A DNA stretch of 64,000 nt, taken from the NCBI GenBank assembly GCA_045632265.1, contig JAZQWG010000036.1:40989-104988 (forward strand), written 5' to 3'. Positions 15,952 through 23,934 of the stretch are shown one piece after another. Numbering within the stretch: position 1 is the stretch's first letter; the number at the start of each line of letters is the position of its first letter. Under the pieces are notes generated by a model. It did no database searches, was not told where the DNA came from, and saw only the letters and a list, made by a program, of their open reading frames with translations. The position numbers were made by a program, and so were the translations under genes. Origin of the DNA: Scatosoma sp045632265 (GTDB lineage Bacteria > Bacillota > Clostridia > Christensenellales > Borkfalkiaceae).

Positions 15952-16902
15952 ATGATCGAAATGGATATGCCCAAACTCGAGGTGCTTGAAAACGACGATT
16001 TCTATGCGAAGGTTGTATGCGAGCCCTTGGAGAAAGGTTTCGGTCTTACTATCGGTATCAATCTTAGACGTATTCTCCTTTCCGCATTGCCTGGCGCAGC
16101 GGTAAAGGGTATCAAATTCCTTGACGGCAGCGTTAAACACGAATTTTCGTCCGTTGAAGGGATTAAGGAAGATGTTCCCGAAATTATTCTTAACTTGAAG
16201 ACGCTTGCAATCAAAACGAAAGTGATCGACAAGGATTATGAAAAGACGTTGCACATCGTTAAAGAAGGTCCCGCCGTACTTACGGGTAAGGATTTGAACG
16301 TTGACGCAGAAATCGAAGTAATCAACGGCGAACAATACATTTGCACCATCGATGAAGGCGCAAAATTGGACGTTGAAATCACGATCGGCAGAGGCAGAGG
16401 TTATAAACCTGCTAAAGAAAACAAAAAGCCCATCGTTGATTACATCGCAATCGACTCCATCTACACGCCCGTACAACGCGTAAACTACTCGGTAGAACCC
16501 ACGCGTGTAGGTCAAGCGGTAGACTACGACAAGCTCACGCTTGAAGTATGGACGAACGGCACGTTCTCGGGCAAGGAAATCATTTCCTTGGCAGCGAAGA
16601 TTATGCAAGATCATATCAACTTGTTCGTAAACCTTAGCGAAACGATTAAAGGTATGGATATTCTTGTTAAGACGGAAGACGACAAACAACAACAGATTCT
16701 CAAAATGGCGATTGAAGAAATGGAATTATCCGTCCGTTCGTACAACTGCTTGAAGAGAGCGAACATTCACACGGTCGAAGACCTTACCAAGAAAACGGAA
16801 GACGATATGTTGAAGGTGAGAAACCTTGGCAGAAAGTCGCTTGACGAAGTCATCCACAAATTGGAATCTTACGGCCTTGCATTAAGACAACAGGAGGATT
16901 AA
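15952..16902 (+). CDS. rpoA: DNA-directed RNA polymerase alpha subunit
   Basis: 316 residues. The N-terminal dimerisation domain (about 1-230) has EPLEKGFGLTIGINLRRILL; the C-terminal domain (about 245-310) has LELSVRSYNCLKRANIHTVE-like LSVRSYNCLKRANIHTVEDL and VRNLGRKSLDEVIHKLESYG, with the 265 determinant for UP elements and activators. Two alpha subunits nucleate RNA polymerase. AGGAGGTATC ribosome site. Confidence 0.98.
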   Translation: MIEMDMPKLEVLENDDFYAKVVCEPLEKGFGLTIGINLRRILLSALPGAAVKGIKFLDGSVKHEFSSVEGIKEDVPEIILNLKTLAIKTKVIDKDYEKTLHIVKEGPAVLTGKDLNVDAEIEVINGEQYICTIDEGAKLDVEITIGRGRGYKPAKENKKPIVDYIAIDSIYTPVQRVNYSVEPTRVGQAVDYDKLTLEVWTNGTFSGKEIISLAAKIMQDHINLFVNLSETIKGMDILVKTEDDKQQQILKMAIEEMELSVRSYNCLKRANIHTVEDLTKKTEDDMLKVRNLGRKSLDEVIHKLESYGLALRQQED

Positions 16903-16906
16903 AATT

Positions 16907-17413
16907 ATGCCCGGTAAATTGGGAAGAACGTCCAAAGAAAGAAACGCACTTTTGAGAGGTCTTGCGTCGCAACTTCTTTGGTACGGTAAAAGCGAAACGA
17001 CCGCTGCAAAAGCAAAAGAACTTCGTTCTTACGTAGAAAAGCTTATCACGAAAGCGGTTAATACCTACGATGATAACATCGAATTTGAAGTAACGAAAAA
17101 AGACAACAAAGGCAAGGAAATCACCGTAACCAACGTTAAAGACGGTGCAAAGAAACTTGCTGCTCGCCGTGCAATCATGGCTAAAACCTACGATTTGCAA
17201 GAAATCAAAGCTTTCCAAGAAAAGAAGAGCGAATACAAGGCGAGAACGGCTGACGTGCAACATCCTTTGATGGATAAGCTCTTCAACGAACTTGCTCCCA
17301 AATATGCAGCTCGTAAAGAAGAACTTGGTCAAGGCGGCGGTTATACGAGAATTTACCTTCTCGGCGAACGTCGTGGTGACGCAGCACAAAAGGCTATTAT
17401 CGAATTGGTTTAA
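16907..17413 (+). CDS. rplQ: 50S ribosomal protein L17 (bL17), with a long insertion
   Basis: 168 residues against roughly 115-130 in most bacteria. The normal start KLGRTSKERNALLRGLASQL and end GGGYTRIYLLGERRGDAAQK are present. About 50 extra residues sit between, including VTKKDNKGKEITVTN and YDLQEIKAFQEKKSEYKAR. Many Clostridia carry a similar insertion, so this is a lineage marker rather than damage. Last gene of the alpha operon. Confidence 0.95.
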   Translation: MPGKLGRTSKERNALLRGLASQLLWYGKSETTAAKAKELRSYVEKLITKAVNTYDDNIEFEVTKKDNKGKEITVTNVKDGAKKLAARRAIMAKTYDLQEIKAFQEKKSEYKARTADVQHPLMDKLFNELAPKYAARKEELGQGGGYTRIYLLGERRGDAAQKAIIELV

Positions 17414-17433
17414 TTCGACACCATTTGAAACAA

Positions 17434-17463
17434 ACACCCGAGGGCTAACCAAGGGTGTTTTTT
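17434..17463 (+). terminator. Terminator of the alpha operon
   Basis: ACACCC (17434-17439) pairs with GGGTGT (17453-17458), followed by TTTTTT. It ends the ribosomal block. Confidence 0.8.
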
Positions 17464-17494
17464 CATGGTTTTGCGGTAAATTTTTACACGAAAC

Positions 17495-17523
17495 TTGACA
17501 CGGGTTGGGGGATATGCTATAAT
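17495..17523 (+). promoter_or_regulatory. Promoter of the L-serine dehydratase gene
   Basis: TTGACA (17495-17500), 17-base spacer, TATAAT (17518-17523) with a TGC extended -10 directly before it. A near-ideal sigma-A promoter. Confidence 0.88.
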
Positions 17524-17554
17524 ATACCCGCTACGAAAAGAAGAAGGCAAGTAT

Positions 17555-18745
17555 ATGAAATCATTAAGAGAATTGTATAGAATAGGTAGAGGTCCGTCAT
17601 CGTCGCACACCATCGGCCCTGAAAACGCTTGTAAGCTGTTTTTAAGCGAGAATACGGACGCGGACGAGTTCACGGTCGTATTGTACGAATCGCTCGCTAA
17701 AACGGGCGTAGGACACGGCACAGGCAAGGTTATCGAAAGCACGTTGCCCAACGTAAAGGTGGTAAACGACGTGACGACGGCAACGCCTCACCCCAACACC
17801 ATGGATTTGATTGCGAAAAAGCAAGGCGTAGAAATCAACCGTATGCGCGTGTATAGCGTAGGCGGTGGCGCAATCCGCGTGGAAGGAAGGGAAGATACCG
17901 AAGGCAAGGAAGTTTATCCTTTAAGCACGCTTACGGAAATTCGCCATTATTGCGAAGAAAGAAAGATGCAGCTTTACGATTACGTGTACGAGTGCGAAGG
18001 GGTGGAAATTCGTGAATATTTGCGTGAAGTTTGGGCTACGATGCGTAAAGCAATCACCAACGGGATAGGTGCGACGGGCTACTTGCCAGGCGGTTTGTAC
18101 GTGGAAAGAAGGGCGAATATTCTCTATTCCCGTACAGCACCCGAGGAAAGCGCTGAAACACGTGAAAATAGGCTTGTATGCGCGTATGCGTTCGCTGTCG
18201 GGGAAGAAAACGCAGCGGGCGGAACGATTGTCACAGCACCCACTTGTGGGGCTTGTGGGGTTGTTCCTGCGGTGCTTATGTGGGCGCAAAGACGACAAGG
18301 CTATACGGAGAAACAAATTATTGATGCGCTTGCTACGGCGGGTTTGATAGGCAACTTGATCAAGACGAATGCGTCCATTTCGGGGGCGGAATGCGGTTGT
18401 CAAGCGGAAATCGGAAGTGCTTGTTGTATGGCTACGGCGGCGCTTTCGCAGCTTCGTGGCATGTCGCTTGGGCAAATCGAATACGGTGCGGAAATTGCGA
18501 TGGAACACCACTTGGGCTTGACGTGTGACCCCGTTTGCGGCTTGGTGCAAATCCCTTGTATTGAACGTAATGCCGTTGCATCCATGCGTGCCATTAACGC
18601 CTCGTCGCTTGCATATTTCTTGTCGGATAGTAGAAAGATTTCTTTCGACCTTGTTATCAAGACGATGAAGGAAACGGGCAAAGACCTGAAACATACCTAT
18701 CGTGAAACGTCGGAAGGCGGGCTTGCGAAGCTTTATAAACACTAA
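17555..18745 (+). CDS. sdaA: Iron-sulfur L-serine dehydratase (ammonia-lyase), one-chain form
   Basis: 396 residues from the ATG at 17555; the frame is open upstream to a TTG that lies in the -35 box, so that is not the start. It deaminates L-serine to pyruvate and ammonia. The beta domain (about 1-145) has ELYRIGRGPSSSHTIGPE; the alpha domain has TAPTCGACGVVPAVL. The three Cys expected to hold the 4Fe-4S cluster are in GCQAEIG, LTCDPV and IPCIERN. Beta and alpha domains are fused, unlike the two-gene sdaAB of B. subtilis. It is monocistronic. Confidence 0.93.
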   Translation: MKSLRELYRIGRGPSSSHTIGPENACKLFLSENTDADEFTVVLYESLAKTGVGHGTGKVIESTLPNVKVVNDVTTATPHPNTMDLIAKKQGVEINRMRVYSVGGGAIRVEGREDTEGKEVYPLSTLTEIRHYCEERKMQLYDYVYECEGVEIREYLREVWATMRKAITNGIGATGYLPGGLYVERRANILYSRTAPEESAETRENRLVCAYAFAVGEENAAGGTIVTAPTCGACGVVPAVLMWAQRRQGYTEKQIIDALATAGLIGNLIKTNASISGAECGCQAEIGSACCMATAALSQLRGMSLGQIEYGAEIAMEHHLGLTCDPVCGLVQIPCIERNAVASMRAINASSLAYFLSDSRKISFDLVIKTMKETGKDLKHTYRETSEGGLAKLYKH

Positions 18746-18789
18746 AAAGTGACGGGTATGTACGCGTTGAATTGAAAAAGAAAGAAAAA

Positions 18790-18844
18790 AAAGAATTTTG
18801 CTTGTCACGATTTTTTAGATAGGCAAAATTCTTTAATATTTTTT
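18790..18844 (+). terminator. Terminator after the serine dehydratase gene
   Basis: AAAGAATTTTGC (18790-18801) pairs perfectly with GCAAAATTCTTT (18823-18834), 12 pairs, followed by AATATTTTTT. Confidence 0.75.
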
Positions 18845-18875
18845 GTAAAATTGCCGAAAAAACGGCAAAAAATGC

Positions 18876-18904
18876 TTGACAAATATTTAGAAATAGAGTA
18901 TTAT
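18876..18904 (+). promoter_or_regulatory. Promoter of the tRNA cluster
   Basis: TTGACA (18876-18881), 17-base spacer, TATTAT (18899-18904). It lies 30 bases before tRNA-Asp. Confidence 0.8.
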
Positions 18905-18934
18905 ATACAAGCATTGTTCAAATGCGGTTTGTGT

Positions 18935-19011
18935 GGCCCAATAGCTCAGTTGGTTAGAGCGCCAGCCTGTCACGCTGGAGGTCGACGGTTCGAGCCCGTT
19001 TTGGGTCGCCA
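18935..19011 (+). tRNA. tRNA-Asp (GTC)
   Basis: Full cloverleaf. Acceptor GGCCCAA pairs with TTGGGTC, D arm GCTCAGTTGGTTAGAGC, anticodon GTC at 18969-18971 in the CTGTCAC loop, T arm with GGTTCGAGCC, encoded CCA at 19009-19011. Confidence 0.97.
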
Positions 19012-19016
19012 CATAT

Positions 19017-19092
19017 GCCTTGGTAGCTCAGTCGGTAGAGCAGCAGACTGAAAATCTGCCTGTCGGTGGTTCGATTCCGCCCCAAGGCACCA
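19017..19092 (+). tRNA. tRNA-Phe (GAA)
   Basis: Acceptor GCCTTGG pairs with CCAAGGC, discriminator A, encoded CCA. Anticodon stem GCAGA/TCTGC with GAA at 19050-19052. T arm has GGTGGTTCGATTCCGCC. It follows tRNA-Asp by five bases. Confidence 0.97.
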
Positions 19093-19128
19093 CAAAAAGT
19101 GGCGTCCTATAAGGACAACACTTTTTGT
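19092..19128 (+). promoter_or_regulatory. Hairpin between tRNA-Phe and tRNA-Thr, possible terminator or processing site
   Basis: ACAAAAAGTG (19092-19101) pairs with CACTTTTTGT (19119-19128), with an inner GTCC/GGAC stem and TATA loop. Five T lie in the 3' arm but no U-run follows, so partial termination or RNA processing are both possible. Confidence 0.5.
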
Positions 19129-19152
19129 AATAACTTGCGACGTTGCGAGAAA

Positions 19153-19178
19153 CACCGTATTATCGGTGGTTCGCTCGA
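19153..19178 (+). repeat. T-arm-like 26-nt repeat, copy 1
   Basis: CACCG...CGGTG hairpin plus GTTCGCTCGA. It matches copy 2 at 19445-19470 in 23 of 26 positions. Its core TCGGTGGTTCG also occurs in the T arms of tRNA-Phe and tRNA-Tyr in this cluster. Confidence 0.55.
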
Positions 19179-19208
19179 AACGCCAAGCAAAAAATGCCAT
19201 TACACCAC

Positions 19209-19284
19209 GCCGGTGTAGCTCAATTGGCAGAGCAGCTGATTTGTAATCAGCAGGTTGTGGGTTCGAGTCCAATCACCGGCTCCA
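19209..19284 (+). tRNA. tRNA-Thr (TGT)
   Basis: Acceptor GCCGGTG pairs with CACCGGC, discriminator T, encoded CCA at 19282-19284. Anticodon stem GCTGA/TCAGC with TGT at 19242-19244. T arm GTGGGTTCGAGTCCAAT. About 116 bases after tRNA-Phe. Confidence 0.96.
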
Positions 19285-19300
19285 CAACAAAACTTAATAT

Positions 19301-19385
19301 GGGCAGATTCCAGAGCGGCCAAATGGATCAGACTGTAAATCTGACGTCTTCGACTTCGGTGGTTCGAATCCACCTCTGCCCACCA
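19301..19385 (+). tRNA. tRNA-Tyr (GTA)
   Basis: Acceptor GGGCAGA pairs with TCTGCCC, discriminator A, encoded CCA at 19383-19385. Anticodon GTA at 19335-19337 in a TCAGA/TCTGA stem, with the long variable arm expected for bacterial tRNA-Tyr and T arm GGTGGTTCGAATCCACC. Confidence 0.96.
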
Positions 19386-19386
19386 C

Positions 19387-19418
19387 AAAAAAGCACCTCA
19401 AGCATGGGGTGCTTTTTT
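19387..19418 (+). terminator. Terminator of the tRNA cluster
   Basis: AAGCACC (19391-19397) pairs with GGTGCTT (19408-19414), flanked by A and T runs; T-run 19413-19418. Confidence 0.85.
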
Positions 19419-19444
19419 GTGCATGGTCGAGGCGTCTTATGAAC

Positions 19445-19470
19445 CACCGCCTTATCGGTGGTTCGCGCGA
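19445..19470 (+). repeat. T-arm-like 26-nt repeat, copy 2
   Basis: The hairpin GAACCACCG (19441-19449)/CGGTGGTTC (19456-19464) continues into GCGCGA. It matches copy 1 (19153-19178) in 23 of 26 positions. A further hairpin CTCGCC-AAA-GGCGAG follows at about 19523-19537. Confidence 0.55.
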
Positions 19471-19537
19471 GTTGACGAGGATGAAAAAGACGGTTGTTGT
19501 TAGCGTTGGTCGTCAACGAAGCTCTCGCCAAAGGCGA

Positions 19538-19557
19538 GAATGTACCTTTGCCCACCA
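19538..19557 (+). repeat. Degenerate copy of the tRNA-Tyr 3' end
   Basis: Twenty bases match the tRNA-Tyr 3' end (19366-19385) in 17 of 20 positions, including GCCCACCA. It may be a fossil tRNA or an old attachment-site duplication. The whole 19419-19742 interval has no gene; it holds this copy, the T-arm-like repeat, two small hairpins, a terminator and a promoter. Confidence 0.45.
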
Positions 19558-19561
19558 AGTT

Positions 19562-19606
19562 AAACCTAAATCGAACCACCTATGATTTGATTTAGGTTTT
19601 TTATTT
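19562..19606 (+). terminator. Terminator upstream of the 166-aa membrane gene
   Basis: AAACCTAAATC (19562-19572) pairs perfectly with GATTTAGGTTT (19589-19599), followed by a T-rich tail. No gene precedes it directly, so it is a second stop behind the tRNA cluster. Confidence 0.7.
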
Positions 19607-19688
19607 TGCCAAAATAAATGTTGTTTAAAAGGGATTTATATTGCCAGCGCACTCTCTAGTGCCATTTTAAGTTGTTTCAACATTTCTA

Positions 19689-19717
19689 TTGCAATATATT
19701 TATTTTTATGTTATAAT
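19689..19717 (+). promoter_or_regulatory. Promoter of the 166-aa membrane gene
   Basis: TTGCAA (19689-19694), 17-base spacer, TATAAT (19712-19717) with TG one base before it (extended -10). Confidence 0.75.
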
Positions 19718-19742
19718 AAATATCAAATAGGAGCGAACTTAT

Positions 19743-20243
19743 ATGACTACTCTTACCCTGCAAAAAAGAACAGTTAAGAATATAGTTGTTAGGTTAATTA
19801 TTATAACCGTTTTTACTTTGCTAATACTTTTGCCTATTAGCATTGCTTTGTTTTATAAGGGCATTGAACATATCCAAACCAACGAGGGAACTTTTCTTGA
19901 AAGAAGATTAGCATTATTACCTGTTACCGTTATCATTTTGACAATTGAAATTTTATTTTTGATTGTTTGGAGTTTTAGATATTTTACTTTTAAGAAAATA
20001 AATTCTCTCAACGAAGAAATTAAAACAATCTATTGTAAAAAAATCTCTTTAATAAAAATTTTTTCTGTCGTTGGATTGAAAATAAAAACCGAAAACAAAA
20101 CACTTATATACATTTCCAGTAAGGATAATGAAGTCTTTGATACATTAAAAAAGGAACTATTGCATAAAACACTTCAACTAAAATGTTATCAAAACACAAG
20201 TATTATAAAAAAAATAGAGAAAAAGTCAATTCAATCAAAATAA
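19743..20243 (+). CDS. Small two-helix membrane protein of unknown function
   Basis: 166 residues, not recognised. Two hydrophobic helices: about 17-37 (IIITVFTLLILLPISIALF) and about 55-76 (VTVIILTIEILFLIVW). The rest, about 90 residues, is a basic cytosolic domain with KIKTENKTLIYISSKDNEVF. The layout resembles PH-like or DUF membrane proteins but no motif supports a call. AGGAGCG precedes the start. Base composition is much more AT-rich than all neighbours (many ATT, AAA, TTA codons), and the gene has its own promoter and terminator beside tRNA-like debris, so it looks recently acquired. Confidence 0.7.
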   Translation: MTTLTLQKRTVKNIVVRLIIITVFTLLILLPISIALFYKGIEHIQTNEGTFLERRLALLPVTVIILTIEILFLIVWSFRYFTFKKINSLNEEIKTIYCKKISLIKIFSVVGLKIKTENKTLIYISSKDNEVFDTLKKELLHKTLQLKCYQNTSIIKKIEKKSIQSK

Positions 20244-20287
20244 TGTAAGAAGAAAAGGTTCAATTTAGGTTACTCTTACCTCACCAC

Positions 20288-20318
20288 AAAAAAGACAATG
20301 CTTTGGCGTTGTCTTTTT
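20288..20318 (+). terminator. Terminator after the 166-aa membrane gene
   Basis: GACAATGC (20294-20301) pairs with GCGTTGTC (20306-20313), one wobble, flanked by A6 and T5. Confidence 0.8.
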
Positions 20319-20408
20319 GCTTTTTGTTCAGTTATTAAACTAATGTTTAATCATTTTGTTAATTTTGTGAAAAGTGTTCGTTTTTTTCATATTTATTATT
20401 AAATTAAA

Positions 20409-20437
20409 TTGACAATTTTGGCGAAAAATGATACAAT
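20409..20437 (+). promoter_or_regulatory. Promoter of the MoxR/vWA operon
   Basis: TTGACA (20409-20414), 17-base spacer, TACAAT (20432-20437). It drives a run of six genes with gaps or overlaps of a few bases. Confidence 0.82.
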
Positions 20438-20506
20438 TATAGTTCAAAAATAATACTGCCATATTGTTTTTTTGTGGCAGTTCTGTAAGATAAAAAAGAG
20501 GAGTTT

Positions 20507-22033
20507 ATGAACGAAAATTTTATCAAGTATAAAAAACAAGCCTTTGTGATACGATTTGTAAAATCGTTATTGCTGGGATTGGCAATCGGCGGGTTGCTTG
20601 CGGGTACGCTTTTGTTGCTCACAAAACTCGAGATATTGTCGATGAAAGCGATGATGCCTTGGGTGCTTGGTGGCGCGGCGTTCGTTGTAGGCGGCGTGGG
20701 CGGATATTTCTTGTTCCGTGTTTCCGATAGAAAGCTTGCAAGGCACTTGGACGCAGACTTTGCGTTGCAAGAAAAAGTGCAAACGATGCTTGCATTCCAA
20801 AAGGAAGAAGGCACCTTCCCCGATTTGCAACGAGAAGATGCCAACGAGGCGCTGGGCGAATTGACGAAAAACAAAAAGCGCCTTAAATGGAAACGTCTTT
20901 GGATTTATCTCGTATGCGCATGTTTGGGCGCGGGCATGATGCTTGCAGCCTTCCTTGTTCAACCACCCGAAGCTCAACCCGAGCCGGAAATTCCCGAAGA
21001 AGAATTTGCGATTACGGATATTCAAGTGGTGGCGTTGCAAGAACTTATCTTGTACGTAGGCAATTCGGAAATGGAAAACCCGTACAAAGACAACGTGGTG
21101 GATGCGCTGGAAGTGATGCTTGCGGAATTGCAAGAAGCGACAACCGTTTCGCAAAAGGACGCGGCTTTGAAAAAGGCGGTGGACGAAATCAACAAGCAAA
21201 CGGACGATTCGTCGGAAGCAGTCGAACTTATGAACGCCCTTTGGACGTACGAAGCTAGAAGCGCGAAACAGTTTGCCAAAGCCTTGAATTATTACGATTG
21301 GTCGAAAGAAAACGAGTGGGAAGACTTCTCGGAAAAATGGACGGACTTCCGTACGTCGTTCGTTCACTCGGACTCGCTCACCGACGAGCCTGACGAATAC
21401 AAGATGGCAACGGAAACGGGCGAACTTCTCACCCGCTTGACGGAAAATCTTGCGCAATCGATTACACGCGTGGGCGGCGGCGTTGGCGACACCCTTTGCG
21501 AGCAGCTGAAACGTTTTGCGGAAGTGCAAGAAAACAACCAAAACGGCACGCACTTGTACGGCTTGGCTGTGCTTGGCGAGTATGCGGAAATCATAGGTTA
21601 TACAAACGTGCAAAAGGAACTCGACGCAACGTTCACGGCGTTGGCGCCCGAAGTGTTTAGAGGCTTGAAGATACACCGCACGAATACGGACACGGGCGAA
21701 TACGCCATGACGAAGATTAAAGAATTGTTTGGCTACGTGTTGCCCAAGTTTGAACGTCCCAACTTCTATGAAGCTACGGAAGACGCGCCTGGCGACGGCG
21801 AAGAAGAGGGCAGCGGCGGCGCAGGTATCGGCGACGGGGCGGTTTACGGCAGTGACGATTTGGTGCTTGATCCTATGACGAACACGTATGTAGAATACGG
21901 CACGATTTTGGATAAATATTATAAACTCATGTTCGGTAAGGTGGAAGATGGAAGCTACACCGAACAAGAAAAAGAAGCGATGGAAAAATACTTTGCTATA
22001 TTGTATGGCGGATTTGACGAAGAAGGAGAATAA
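20507..22033 (+). CDS. Membrane protein at the head of a MoxR/vWA operon
   Basis: 508 residues, not assigned to a family with certainty. Three hydrophobic helices near the N-terminus: about 19-39, 47-66 and 126-148. Residues 165-508 would lie outside: acidic, mostly helical, rich in Glu and Asn, with a Gly-rich stretch GEEEGSGGAGIGDGAVYGSD near residue 435. Large membrane proteins of the DUF4175 kind hold this place in some MoxR operons, and the layout is similar, but I see no decisive motif. AGAGGAG ribosome site; MoxR follows after six bases, so a joint role is very likely. Confidence 0.7.
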   Translation: MNENFIKYKKQAFVIRFVKSLLLGLAIGGLLAGTLLLLTKLEILSMKAMMPWVLGGAAFVVGGVGGYFLFRVSDRKLARHLDADFALQEKVQTMLAFQKEEGTFPDLQREDANEALGELTKNKKRLKWKRLWIYLVCACLGAGMMLAAFLVQPPEAQPEPEIPEEEFAITDIQVVALQELILYVGNSEMENPYKDNVVDALEVMLAELQEATTVSQKDAALKKAVDEINKQTDDSSEAVELMNALWTYEARSAKQFAKALNYYDWSKENEWEDFSEKWTDFRTSFVHSDSLTDEPDEYKMATETGELLTRLTENLAQSITRVGGGVGDTLCEQLKRFAEVQENNQNGTHLYGLAVLGEYAEIIGYTNVQKELDATFTALAPEVFRGLKIHRTNTDTGEYAMTKIKELFGYVLPKFERPNFYEATEDAPGDGEEEGSGGAGIGDGAVYGSDDLVLDPMTNTYVEYGTILDKYYKLMFGKVEDGSYTEQEKEAMEKYFAILYGGFDEEGE

Positions 22034-22039
22034 AAGAAA

Positions 22040-23047
22040 ATGAAAAACACCGAAACTAAAGAAATTGAAATGCAACAAATTAAGATGTTCAGCGAAAAGA
22101 TTTTGAAGATTAGAGAACAGCTTGCGCGCGACGTCGTTGGTCAAAAGAACATCATCGACAACGTAATCATCGCAATCATCGCGGGCGGCAACGTGCTTTT
22201 GGAAGGTGTACCTGGCGTAGGTAAAACTCGTCTTGTGCGTTCGCTTGGTAAGGCGCTTTCCTTGCCCTTCTCGAGAATTCAATTCACGCCCGACTTGATG
22301 CCTTCCGACGTTACGGGTACGAACATCGTAGAAAAGGACGAAAACGGCAGATTGCAAACGAAGTTCCGTCAAGGTCCTATCTTTGCAAACCTTGTGCTTG
22401 CGGACGAAATCAACCGTGCAACGCCCAAAACGCAATCGGCAATGCTCGAAGTCATGCAAGAACACAAAGTGACCATTGCAAACGCTACGTATAAAATTCA
22501 AGAACCTTTCTTCGTACTCGCTACGGAAAACCCGATTGAACAAGACGGTACTTACCCGCTTCCCGAAGCGCAAATGGACCGTTTCATGTTCAAGCTCATC
22601 GTTAAATTCCCTTCGACGGAAGACCTTGCTCACATCGTTAAGATGACGCAAATCAAGATGTCGGAATCGGCGGAAGCAGTTATCAACGGCGAAGAAATTC
22701 TTGCAATGCGTGCTTTGGCTTCCAAAGTTCTCGTTGCGGACGAAGTGCTTATGTACGCGATGAACTTGGTTTCCAACACCCACCCCGAACTTGACGGAAG
22801 CTGCGAAGCAACGAAGAAATACGTTAAGTACGGCGCATCGCCCCGTGCAGCGCAAGGTATCATCACGGCGGCAAAGGTAAACGCTTTGATGGACGGCCGC
22901 TACAACGTCGCATACGAAGATATCGATAAGCTTGCTTATCCTATTTTCAGACACAGAATTAAGATTAACTACACGGCAATCAACGATAAACTTGGCGTTG
23001 ACGACGTAATTTCGATGATTATTAAGGAGACCAAGAAGGCTTACTAA
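22040..23047 (+). CDS. MoxR-family AAA+ ATPase
   Basis: 335 residues. Walker A is GVPGVGKTR near residue 60, Walker B is LVLADEINRA near residue 121, with the sensor ATENPIEQDGTYPLPEAQMD and an arginine-finger DRFMFKL region typical of MoxR. MoxR ATPases act as chaperone-like remodelers for proteins with vWA domains, commonly helping insert cofactors or assemble envelope complexes. The gene directly precedes DUF58 and two vWA genes, the classic MoxR gene set. Its stop overlaps the DUF58 start (TAATG). Confidence 0.93.
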   Translation: MKNTETKEIEMQQIKMFSEKILKIREQLARDVVGQKNIIDNVIIAIIAGGNVLLEGVPGVGKTRLVRSLGKALSLPFSRIQFTPDLMPSDVTGTNIVEKDENGRLQTKFRQGPIFANLVLADEINRATPKTQSAMLEVMQEHKVTIANATYKIQEPFFVLATENPIEQDGTYPLPEAQMDRFMFKLIVKFPSTEDLAHIVKMTQIKMSESAEAVINGEEILAMRALASKVLVADEVLMYAMNLVSNTHPELDGSCEATKKYVKYGASPRAAQGIITAAKVNALMDGRYNVAYEDIDKLAYPIFRHRIKINYTAINDKLGVDDVISMIIKETKKAY

Positions 23048-23934
23048 TGGGAAAGATGGTAATTGACGAGGCGTTTTTGGCAGAGATAGAATCTTTGCAA
23101 ACGGTCCTCAAAAACAACGTTGCCGGGATGTTCGGCGGAAACCATCAATCGAAAAATTTTGGCTCATCTTGCGAGTTTGCGGACTACCGTGACTACGTAC
23201 CGGGCGACGACATTACGAAAATCGACTGGAACGTGTACGCGCGTTTTGACAAACTCTATCAAAAGCTGTATTTGGACGAAAGACAAATGCACACGCGTAT
23301 CTACATAGACGCAAGCCGTTCGATGGCGCACGGCACGCTTGAAAAGGCGGAACAAGCTGTGCGTATGGCGGCGGCATTTGCGTATCTTTCGATAAGCGAG
23401 ATGGACAAGGTTTCGATTTACGTGCTCCGTGGCGGTCAAGTAGAAGAAATCATCTCGGGTATGGTAGGAAAGGATTCCTATCTCAACTGCATAAACAAGC
23501 TGAACGAAATAGAATTCGACGGCGACGTTTCGATAAGCGAAGCAATTTTGTCTTCCGCAAAGGTGGGCATGGGCGATGGGTATTCCATTCTCATTTCCGA
23601 TTTCTTGACGGACGAAGATTACGAACGCGCAATAGACCGTTTTGCAGAACGCAAAAGGGATATTTTCTGCGTGCAAATTTTGTCGCGTGAAGAACTCAAC
23701 CCGCAAGTGCGTGGGAAGATGCACCTTTACGATGCGGAAAACGCCTTAAACTTCTTCCGTAAGAAGATTGACAAGGATCGTATCAATGCGTACAAAGCCG
23801 CTTTGAAATACGTGACGGAAAGAATAAAAACCTATTGCGAATCGCGCGGCGGTAGATATTTGCTCGTGCCCGCGTATGCGAAGATGTCCGACGTCTTCTT
23901 TGGCAATATGGTGGATTTGGGGGTACTGAAATGA
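23047..23934 (+). CDS. DUF58-domain protein (vWA-like, MoxR partner)
   Basis: 295 residues. The DUF58 signature is clear: GSSCEFADYRDYVPGDDITK followed by IDWNVYARFDKLYQK and YIDASRSMAHGT, which keeps a DxSxS-like metal site of a vWA fold. No signal peptide or membrane helix is seen, so it is cytosolic. DUF58 proteins are nearly always encoded beside MoxR. Overlaps both neighbours (TAATG with moxR, ATGA with the next gene). Confidence 0.92.
   Translation: MGKMVIDEAFLAEIESLQTVLKNNVAGMFGGNHQSKNFGSSCEFADYRDYVPGDDITKIDWNVYARFDKLYQKLYLDERQMHTRIYIDASRSMAHGTLEKAEQAVRMAAAFAYLSISEMDKVSIYVLRGGQVEEIISGMVGKDSYLNCINKLNEIEFDGDVSISEAILSSAKVGMGDGYSILISDFLTDEDYERAIDRFAERKRDIFCVQILSREELNPQVRGKMHLYDAENALNFFRKKIDKDRINAYKAALKYVTERIKTYCESRGGRYLLVPAYAKMSDVFFGNMVDLGVLK

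Noticed and set aside
16907..17413. L17 insertion as a sign of fusion or foreign DNA
   Set aside because: Both ends are normal L17 and similar insertions are known from other Clostridia, so it is a lineage trait.
18851..18868. TTGCCG-CGGCAA hairpin before the tRNA promoter as a separate + strand terminator
   Set aside because: The stem has only six pairs and is followed by A, not T. The 12-pair hairpin just upstream explains termination.
19419..19560. A fifth tRNA gene after tRNA-Tyr
   Set aside because: No complete acceptor, D and anticodon arms can be formed; only T-arm-like and 3'-end-like pieces are present.
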